DNA of 5,492 nucleotides from Candidatus Micrarchaeota archaeon RBG_16_49_10 (GTDB lineage Archaea; Aenigmatarchaeota; Aenigmatarchaeia; CG10238-14). Every line of letters starts with the position of its first letter. Position 1 is the first letter of the stretch. A model generated the notes under the pieces. That model saw nothing but the letters and a program-made list of their open reading frames with translations, did no database searches and was not told the DNA's origin. The translations under genes were made by a program, and so were the position numbers. This document shows positions 1 through 4,557 of this stretch, in pieces. Location of the stretch: positions 6,546 through 12,037 of the forward strand of contig MFRS01000001.1 of assembly GCA_001784635.1 (NCBI GenBank). The letters are read 5' to 3'.

Positions 1-620
1 AACTCCCTAACCCTTATCAGGAACTGCCTGGGCGATATCTCGTTCCTGAATGAGTGGCCGACCTGCGCTATGCCTACGGGCAATTTGGCCCTTGTGGACC
101 TGAAAACTCTATTGAAGGCTGTGAAAATGTTCTGCGCCGTCTCCGGCCTAAGGTATCCTACCTGTCCACCTACTGGGCTTATCTCCGTCTTGAGCATGAG
201 CTTGAACACTCGGGCGTCCATCAGCTCCCCCTTACACTTCGGGCATTTGATTTTCTTCTCCTTTATTATATCGGTGAGCTCCTTCTCGCTCTTCCCCTCA
301 ACGAACATACCTGTTGAATCTTCAATAAGGTGGTCGGCCCTGTGTATGCTGTTGCACTTCTTGCACTGGGTGATTGGGTCGACGAAGGAATCGACATGCC
401 CCGAGGCCTTCAATACACTTTCCGGCAGGATTATTGACCCTTCCATCTCGAACATGTTGCTGTAGGGCTTGATGAAGAACTCCCGCCAGTACTCGACCAG
501 CTTCTTCTTCAGCAGGAAGCCCACCGGCCCGTAGTCGAAGAACCCTGAAACGGTGGGGTATATCTCGGCTGTGGGGAAGACTATGCCTCTGGTTGCGCAA
601 ACCTTCTGGATTTCCTCCAT
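1..620 (-). CDS. glyS: Glycyl-tRNA synthetase, N-terminal part (runs off left edge)
   Basis: Class II glycyl-tRNA synthetase of the archaeal/eukaryotic homodimeric type, a cytoplasmic enzyme that charges tRNA-Gly with glycine using ATP. About 206 codons are present; the family is usually well over 500 residues, so the catalytic core beyond motif 2 and the anticodon-binding domain lie outside the window. Visible landmarks: TAEIYPTVSGFFDYGPVG (residues 17-34, motif 1 region), SGHVDSFVDP (73-82), a CKKC/CPKC cysteine pair (86-89 and 126-129) resembling the metal-binding insertion of archaeal enzymes, RADHLIED (94-101), LRPETAQ (157-163), and motif 2 FRNEISPR (191-198). The residue after RPETAQ is Asn; from memory Gly is usual there. 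The ATG at 618-620 fits the family N-terminus (MEEIQKVCATRGIVFPTAEI) and has AGGTGG at 623-628, close upstream. It is transcribed separately from the regulator operon, behind a T-tract. Confidence 0.97.
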   Translation of the reverse strand, partial: MEEIQKVCATRGIVFPTAEIYPTVSGFFDYGPVGFLLKKKLVEYWREFFIKPYSNMFEMEGSIILPESVLKASGHVDSFVDPITQCKKCNSIHRADHLIEDSTGMFVEGKSEKELTDIIKEKKIKCPKCKGELMDARVFKLMLKTEISPVGGQVGYLRPETAQNIFTAFNRVFRSTRAKLPVGIAQVGHSFRNEISPRQFLIRVRE

Positions 621-658
621 GCCCACCTAATACACCTTAATAATATTTCAACTACAAT

Positions 659-673
659 CTTTTTAACATTTCG
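659..673 (-). promoter_or_regulatory. Putative BRE/TATA promoter of the glycyl-tRNA synthetase gene
   Basis: On the minus strand CGAAATGTTAAAAAG reads like an archaeal BRE (CGAAA) followed by a TATA-like TTAAAAA box centred near 663. Initiation about 26 nt downstream would fall near 637 and give a leader of about 17 nt carrying the AGGTGG ribosome site. This is pattern-based, with no conserved alignment behind it. Confidence 0.4.
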
Positions 674-678
674 AAAGC

Positions 679-684
679 AAAAAA
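679..684 (-). terminator. T6 tract directly after the 83-residue gene
   Basis: A run of six T on the minus strand begins immediately after the TAG stop of the upstream gene. No strong hairpin precedes it, and archaeal termination commonly uses T-tracts alone. It would separate the regulator operon from the synthetase gene 64 nt further on. Confidence 0.4.
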
Positions 685-936
685 CTAACCCAGTTTCTCT
701 ATTTTTTCCAGCTGGTCGTACCAAATTCGATACCCCTGCTCGTCTCTGGCCCTCGTATAGTGGAAGAGTATGCTGAAAAAACTCGGCTCGCTCAAATACC
801 CGGCTTCCAATTGGCTGTCGTTGCTTGTGACCCTGACCCGATCTTCATAGTGCAAACCCCTAACCACATCAACCAACTCCGGCTTCAAGCCGAAATAGAA
901 AAGCCTGTCTATCCTACTGAAAAGTCCTTCACCCAT
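685..936 (-). CDS. Unknown 83-residue protein in operon with ArsR-like regulator
   Basis: I do not recognise this protein. It is soluble-looking: no signal peptide or membrane segment, aromatic-rich, with mixed charges (RIDRLFYFGLKPELVDVV near the N-terminus, YTRARDEQGYRIWYDQLEKI near the C-terminus). Both ends look helical. It follows the regulator gene by 19 nt on the same strand and ends at a T6 tract, so co-transcription is likely. The ATG at 934-936 has GGTGG six bases upstream. The stronger GGAGGTGAT at the end of the preceding gene is about 18 nt away, and no in-frame start lies nearer to it (TAG is the next in-frame signal upstream). By position it could be a partner or effector of the regulator. 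That is inference only. Confidence 0.6.
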   Translation of the reverse strand: MGEGLFSRIDRLFYFGLKPELVDVVRGLHYEDRVRVTSNDSQLEAGYLSEPSFFSILFHYTRARDEQGYRIWYDQLEKIEKLG

Positions 937-955
937 TTGGAACCACCAACCTATA

Positions 956-1306
956 TCACCTCCCTAGTATATCTGTGACATGGTATTTTAGCCTGTCTTC
1001 GCGTTTTGTGATATATTCTTTCTTCACTATCTCGGAAATTTTTCCAGGATTCAGCTCCAAGAAAAATCCGTTCAGCCGGTAAATCTTCTTCTTGCGGTTA
1101 TTTTCAGTAACCTCATTCGAGGACAATATGTTTGCCTCCTCCAACTGATTCAGGTATTTGTGCGTCGTACTGAAGCTCAGATTCAATCCGTTCCTCACAT
1201 CGGTTATGGACTTACTACCTTTCCTGAAAATCAAGTCTACTATCCTAAGCTTGGTCTCGCAGTTCAGGGCCTTGCATACCTTTACCAGGTCCACCCCGAC
1301 TCTCAC
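956..1306 (-). CDS. ArsR-like winged-helix transcriptional regulator
   Basis: A 116-residue predicted DNA-binding protein. LNCETKLRIVDLIFRKGSKS (residues 14-33) matches the first helices of ArsR-type winged helices (ALxxxxRLRIL pattern). SITDVRNGLNLSFSTTHKYLNQLEEANIL (33-61) is the helix-turn-helix, with the recognition helix around 44-56. The Asn/Arg/Lys-rich VTENNRKKKIYRLN (66-79) is the wing, and FFLELNPGKISEIV follows. No ArsR-type metal cysteine motif (ELCVCDL) is present; Cys11 and Cys16 are near the N-terminus, so the signal sensed is unknown. The only in-frame start is GTG at 1304-1306, because an in-frame TGA lies three codons upstream. The best ribosome site (1322-1329) instead points to an out-of-frame ATG at 1314-1316. 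The gene leads a probable two-gene operon and is divergent from the gene at 1453. Confidence 0.82.
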   Translation of the reverse strand: MRVGVDLVKVCKALNCETKLRIVDLIFRKGSKSITDVRNGLNLSFSTTHKYLNQLEEANILSSNEVTENNRKKKIYRLNGFFLELNPGKISEIVKKEYITKREDRLKYHVTDILGR

Positions 1307-1321
1307 CGCTATTCATGAAAA

Positions 1322-1329
1322 CACCTCCT
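1322..1329 (-). promoter_or_regulatory. Strong Shine-Dalgarno before the regulator gene, mismatched to its reading frame
   Basis: AGGAGGTG on the minus strand lies five bases before ATG (1314-1316). That ATG opens only a 23-codon frame. The winged-helix frame begins at GTG (1306), which is 15 nt from this site. Either the GTG is used at long spacing, or the short frame is translated first, or a one-base error lies just inside the gene. Confidence 0.6.
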
Positions 1330-1359
1330 AAGAATGATAGAAATAAGACTAAGCAATTC

Positions 1360-1420
1360 TCCGATTAGAACACAATACCTTGGTACGGCATCAGCCTCAC
1401 TAAACCTAATTCTAATCGGA
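1360..1420. repeat. Perfect 11-bp inverted repeat in divergent promoter region (putative operator pair)
   Basis: TCCGATTAGAA at 1360-1370 and its exact reverse complement TTCTAATCGGA at 1410-1420 are separated by 39 nt, about 50 nt centre to centre. The pair sits between the divergent regulator gene and the small gene at 1453. The right arm abuts and partly overlaps the BRE/TATA-like element of the small gene. The left arm occupies the equivalent place upstream of the regulator gene. A likely reading is two binding sites for the ArsR-like protein, giving autoregulation and control of the divergent gene. Confidence 0.6.
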
Positions 1421-1432
1421 AAGCTTAAATTT
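1418..1432 (+). promoter_or_regulatory. BRE/TATA promoter of the small gene at 1453
   Basis: GGAAAGCTTAAATTT contains a BRE-like GGAAAG followed by the TATA-like CTTAAATT centred near 1427. Initiation about 26 nt downstream would fall on or next to the ATG at 1453, which predicts a leaderless transcript. No Shine-Dalgarno sequence precedes that ATG, in agreement. Confidence 0.55.
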
Positions 1433-1452
1433 GTATCGCTAGATTACATTTT

Positions 1453-1701
1453 ATGAATTCAAGTTTCATAACAATAAATGAAGTTGAAGTACCCTTATCA
1501 GAGATTGAAAATAGGCCATTCATGCTACAACCAGCAAGCCCACTTCTAGGCTACGAAAGAATGTTGCTTTCTCTTCTTAACAATCCTGCCAACACAAAAT
1601 TTTCCGGCGACATTTATGAACCAGTTATTGAATACTTTATAAGATATCCTGTGGATGGCTCTTGGATAACCTCTGAACTTAGGGAAAGATACGCATTATA
1701 A
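1453..1701 (+). CDS. Unknown 82-residue protein, AT-rich, apparently leaderless
   Basis: I do not recognise this protein. It has no signal peptide or transmembrane segment. Visible segments are ITINEVEVPLSEIENRPF (residues 7-24), a short hydrophobic helix-like stretch YERMLLSLLNN, and an aromatic-rich C-terminal part (YEPVIEYFIRYPVDGSW). The gene is clearly more AT-rich (my estimate is under 40% GC) and uses more A/T-ending codons than the flanking GC-rich genes, which hints at a different origin or weak expression. The promoter fits a leaderless start at the ATG. It is divergent from the regulator gene across an inverted repeat, so it is a plausible target of that regulator. It ends 16 nt before the stop of the convergent gene. 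That it is a real gene rests on promoter placement and ORF integrity only. Confidence 0.55.
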   Translation: MNSSFITINEVEVPLSEIENRPFMLQPASPLLGYERMLLSLLNNPANTKFSGDIYEPVIEYFIRYPVDGSWITSELRERYAL

Positions 1702-1717
1702 TCAGACAAAACTTCGC

Positions 1718-2104
1718 CTATGCTTTTTTATACGCTTTCAGTGACCACAAATCCATCTTCCCGAGCTTGGCCTTCAGGTCCTTGGCGTCCCTGTACTCTA
1801 TCATCTTCCCCGGCAGGTTGCCTATGGACCTCGAGACCTTCGCCCCCTTCTTCGCGAGGAATATCATCCTCTTCCTGTTGCCGTAGGCCCACCCTATCTC
1901 TATCCCGACCCCCGTGCTGGGCTCCGAGACCTCGGCTACGAAGTAGTCCGACTTCTTGAGCAGGTCCAGAGACTTGGAGACGAACTTGTCCTTAGGTATG
2001 GCTTCCCTGTCCTTGGGTGTGGTCTTCTCCTCTCCTGGGAATGACTCGTCGAGCACCCTCTTGAAGCTCTTCGGCATCTGCGAAGGGTATGCTATGTACA
2101 ACAT
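1718..2104 (-). CDS. DNPH1 / nucleoside 2-deoxyribosyltransferase-family protein
   Basis: A 128-residue predicted cytoplasmic enzyme acting on the N-glycosidic bond of (deoxy)nucleosides or their 5'-phosphates. The diagnostic block is SDYFVAEVSEPSTGVGIEIG (residues 52-71), which matches the DNPH1 (Rcl) pattern in which an Asp and a Glu are catalytic. Here the candidates are Asp53 and Glu69 of GVGIEIG. It is followed by a beta strand, RMIFL (79-83). The length is near that of the family. The N-terminal strand YIAYP lacks the GSIRGG phosphate-binding motif of mammalian DNPH1, so the substrate may differ. I chose the ATG at 2102-2104 because MLYIAYP forms the first beta strand of the fold and GGAG lies five bases upstream. 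The frame stays open to a TTG at 2200, but that extension is Lys/Arg-rich and covers the divergent promoter of the surface gene. It is convergent with the unknown gene at 1453. Confidence 0.75.
   Translation of the reverse strand: MLYIAYPSQMPKSFKRVLDESFPGEEKTTPKDREAIPKDKFVSKSLDLLKKSDYFVAEVSEPSTGVGIEIGWAYGNRKRMIFLAKKGAKVSRSIGNLPGKMIEYRDAKDLKAKLGKMDLWSLKAYKKA
1724..1729 (+). terminator. T6 tract downstream of the small gene
   Basis: Six T residues lie 23-28 nt after the TAA of the plus-strand gene. They sit within the last codons (Lys-Lys-Ala) of the convergent gene and could serve as a T-tract terminator. They may simply reflect Lys codons on the other strand. Confidence 0.3.
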
Positions 2105-2130
2105 AATATCTCCATCCACTATTCGCTTTT

Positions 2131-2140
2131 CAAAGTAAAG
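2131..2140 (-). promoter_or_regulatory. Possible TATA box of the DNPH1-like gene
   Basis: CTTTACTTTG on the minus strand is centred about 26 nt before 2110, which is just ahead of the ATG at 2104. This would give a very short leader. Weak match to the consensus. Confidence 0.25.
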
Positions 2141-2177
2141 AAACTGTCGGTCACAAGCACCCTTGGACTTTCTGTTC

Positions 2178-2192
2178 GGGAAACCTTTTTTA
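2178..2192 (+). promoter_or_regulatory. BRE/TATA promoter of the surface-protein gene
   Basis: CGGGAAACCTTTTTT followed by AC looks like a BRE (GGGAAA) plus a TATA-like CTTTTTTA box centred near 2188. Initiation near 2213 would give a leader of about 10 nt, made up almost entirely of the purine-rich ribosome site at 2214-2223. It overlaps the TTG-initiated upstream extension of the divergent DNPH1-like frame, which argues against that extension. Confidence 0.4.
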
Positions 2193-2213
2193 CTCGCCAA
2201 GCCAAATATTGTC

Positions 2214-2222
2214 AGGGGAGGG
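2214..2222 (+). promoter_or_regulatory. Shine-Dalgarno site that selects the ATG at 2224
   Basis: AGGGGAGGG ends one base before ATG 2224. It would lie inside the coding region if the upstream in-frame TTG at 2209 were used. The ATG also places the hydrophobic signal core at the very N-terminus, so 2224 is preferred. Confidence 0.5.
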
Positions 2223-2223
2223 A

Positions 2224-3276
2224 ATGAATAGAATAACCTTTTTGCTGCTCATTCTGCTTTCCTTCCTTTCGTTATTACACTTTGTTACTGCTTTGGACTA
2301 TTGCCAGTCCATCTCAATATCCCCTTCCAAGGCTGGTTATGCGCCAGGGGAACAGGTCACCATCACGGCCCAGGGCTTCACAGGCATCTCGGACATCGAG
2401 GTCCTCTGGGCTGAGGCCACTGCCAACCTGGTCACTCAGGGCAACTGGCACACCATATCCGGCACATTCAACGCCGGGACAGCAACCTGGACGGGGACTT
2501 GGACCATACCGAAGAACGGCGAGTACATCATCGCGCCCACCTTCTTCAACTCCACCGGCGAGAGCTGCATCGGCAACCCTGGCTACATATGCTCGGGCTG
2601 CCACGAGGGGACGCTGAACGGCACCGTTTCCCCAGGCTCGCAATCCTGCAAGGGCTGCTACAAGGGCATAATCGTCAGCTCGAACTACGGCAGGACCGAT
2701 GGATACGACATGAAGTCCTACTGGAATATCTCGTCCGGCTACTCCTGGAACTACGAAGGGACGAACTCCTACTCTTCACCGACCGCGAACTACAGGTCGA
2801 GGATTGCTGCGGAGGAGAGGGTCAGCCTGTGCGGTCACCAGCTCCTTCCGCTAAGGTACACAAAGGACAGCGAGTGGGGCTACTGGGGCCCCAAGGGCCA
2901 TTGGACCCGCGACGGGTTGCAGAACCTCAGGTGGCTCCTATCCTATTTCCAACCCGGCGAGGACTGGTCTTCCGCCACCATAGGCGCACCCTTCTTCACC
3001 GTTTACAACTACACCCCGACCGCCGAGGACAGGTTAGGCAACCTAGGTCCCCGAGCCGGAGCAGATGTCTACAACGTCATGCTGGAGGACGACCCGCTGC
3101 GCTCGCTCGGAGACAACTACTACGCCCCATACTTCTGCACTGAGGACAATGTGAAGCTACCATGGAGCGTGGAGAGGGTGAATCGCTATGGCACGTGGAA
3201 CGCGGGATGCTCCTTCCCGTACTGGCCGCCAGGCTCATGGGACTGGAGCACCGGCTACTGGCTGGGGGAGATGTAA
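2224..3276 (+). CDS. Secreted surface protein, N-terminal section up to an in-frame TAA
   Basis: 350 codons ending at TAA (3274-3276), after which the same frame stays open. A signal peptide is clear: MNR, hydrophobic core ITFLLLILLSFLSLLHF, then VTA with likely cleavage after Ala23. The mature part starts LDYCQS, followed by a beta-sandwich-like segment (residues 25-110: SISPSKAGYAPGEQVTITAQG, then WTGTWTIPKNGEYIIAP). A cysteine module follows (Cys115, 123, 126, 142, 145, 203 with CGH) and then a Trp/Tyr-rich region ending in YWLGEM. Residues 26-350 correspond to a second copy that starts near residue 779 of the uninterrupted frame. Four N-glycosylation sequons are visible (NST, NGT, NIS, NYT). 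The protein is extracellular or cell-surface, probably structural or adhesive. I do not recognise the family. CSGCH resembles a heme site but is not kept in the second copy. If the TAA is real, a truncated secreted protein would be made. Confidence 0.85.
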   Translation: MNRITFLLLILLSFLSLLHFVTALDYCQSISISPSKAGYAPGEQVTITAQGFTGISDIEVLWAEATANLVTQGNWHTISGTFNAGTATWTGTWTIPKNGEYIIAPTFFNSTGESCIGNPGYICSGCHEGTLNGTVSPGSQSCKGCYKGIIVSSNYGRTDGYDMKSYWNISSGYSWNYEGTNSYSSPTANYRSRIAAEERVSLCGHQLLPLRYTKDSEWGYWGPKGHWTRDGLQNLRWLLSYFQPGEDWSSATIGAPFFTVYNYTPTAEDRLGNLGPRAGADVYNVMLEDDPLRSLGDNYYAPYFCTEDNVKLPWSVERVNRYGTWNAGCSFPYWPPGSWDWSTGYWLGEM

Positions 3277-4557
3277 GACGACTACGTCGTCACGCCCGCC
3301 TACACCGGCCCCGCCCTTAGGCTCGTCCAGTTCGAGGCCGGGCTTGGAGTATCCAACTTTGGGACAAGGTGGTACACAAGGGAGGAGTGGTACCTCGCCA
3401 AGGGCATAGGAATCGTCCAGATTGACAAGAAGAGCCTAGCGGGCATATGCACGGCCCCGCCCACCGTCTCGCCCCATCCGGACGCGGACCCGGACTGCTA
3501 CAACAGGTCGAGGATGGTGAACCCGCCAATCCAGCTAAAGCTGAGGAACTACTACGTCGGGGGTCCCCTTACGGTCAGCCTGGACAGGTATCAGGTGGAA
3601 CCCAACGGCAACTTCACCCTTTACGCACGGATCCCATACAGCAACTACACCGGCTACCTCGAGGTCAGGAGGAGCGCCTGCGACCCTTCATGTTCGGCCC
3701 CCTTCGTGGAGGAGTTCGGCTACGGGAGCGGCAGGTACATATGGGTTCAGGATGGACTGGTACAGGTGAACGTCTCGCAATTCTCTATACCTTTAGCCCA
3801 AAGTAACGAGATGGAGTTCAGGCCTTGGGTCGATGAGGTTCCCGAAAACCACTCATACGAGACAGTCATATCGGACACACAACTGCCCTGGAGCAACATG
3901 GTCGTAATCAACGTTTCAGACCTTGTTGGATATTGGAGCTTCGACGATGGGGACGCCCGCGACTATTCGGGCAATGGAAATGACGGCATTCTGCAGGGCG
4001 TGTTGGACTGCAACGGGGATGGGGGCGTACACGGAGACGGATGTGAGTTCGACGGTGTGGACGACTACATTCAAATCAGCAACATGTTCAACACATCGCA
4101 GACATCCTTCACCGTCGAGGCCTGGGTCAAGCCCAATAGACCGAACGGAACCGACTGGGAGTCTGCAATAGTCAGGGACAGGTTCAGTGCTAATGCCTTC
4201 ACGCTCTACCAAGGAAATGGCATCGCCGGCATATACGGAAACCCAACCTTCGGATTCTGCGTGTGGAACTACAGCGCGGGCGCCTGTGCCGGCACGAACA
4301 AGACCGCGAGGTTCGATCAGTGGCACCACGTTGTCGGCGTCTACAACAAAACCAACAGCAGCGTACACTTCTACCTGAACGGCACTCAATACGGCGTCAA
4401 CAGTATCCCCGGCTTTGTGGAGGACTCCACCGGCTACGTCTCGATAAACATCTACAGCCCAAGGGCCTTCAACGGCAGCATAGACGAGGTGAGGATTTGG
4501 AGAAGGGCCCTGACGGCAGATGAGATATTGGATTCGTATATGAACGCCACTCCGAAT
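2299..4557 (+). repeat. Internal duplication, unit 1 (period about 2259 nt; interrupted by the TAA)
   Basis: Unit 1 runs from TATTGCCAGTCCATC at 2299 to just before the same 15-mer at 4558, an offset of 2259 nt or 753 codons. It holds the N-terminal beta segment, the six-cysteine module, the Trp/Tyr-rich region and the LamG domain. Offsets drift slightly through the unit: 2265 at the WTGTWTIPKNGEY block and 2238 at NYYAP. Small in-frame indels therefore separate the copies. Confidence 0.85.

Noticed and set aside
669..676. Palindrome TTTCGAAA upstream of the synthetase gene.
   Set aside because: Eight bases of palindrome in AT-rich DNA are expected by chance, and it overlaps the likely BRE. 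There is no second copy to suggest an operator.
2105..2200. TTG-initiated 32-residue extension of the DNPH1-like protein.
   Set aside because: The extension precedes the first beta strand of the fold, is Lys/Arg-rich and overlaps the promoter of the divergent gene. The ATG at 2104 has its own GGAG site.
2590..2604. CXXCH (CSGCH), a possible heme c attachment site in the surface protein.
   Set aside because: The second repeat has CTGCE at the same place. The cysteines are conserved but the His is not, so a structural or metal role for the Cys pair is more likely than heme attachment.
2499..3143. Open frame of 214 codons on the plus strand.
   Set aside because: It is an out-of-frame shadow of the first surface repeat, with low-complexity Arg/His/Leu composition and no supporting signals.
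3274..3276. Stop codon reassigned to an amino acid (pyrrolysine or an alternative code).
   Set aside because: Pyrrolysine uses TAG, not TAA, and TAA ends the gene at 1453-1701. TAG and TGA also act as stops here. Site-specific readthrough remains possible, but global reassignment is not supported.
3916..4389. Open frame of 157 codons on the minus strand.
   Set aside because: It lies antisense to the LamG domain, whose motifs are unmistakable. The open antisense frame follows from the codon bias of the real gene.
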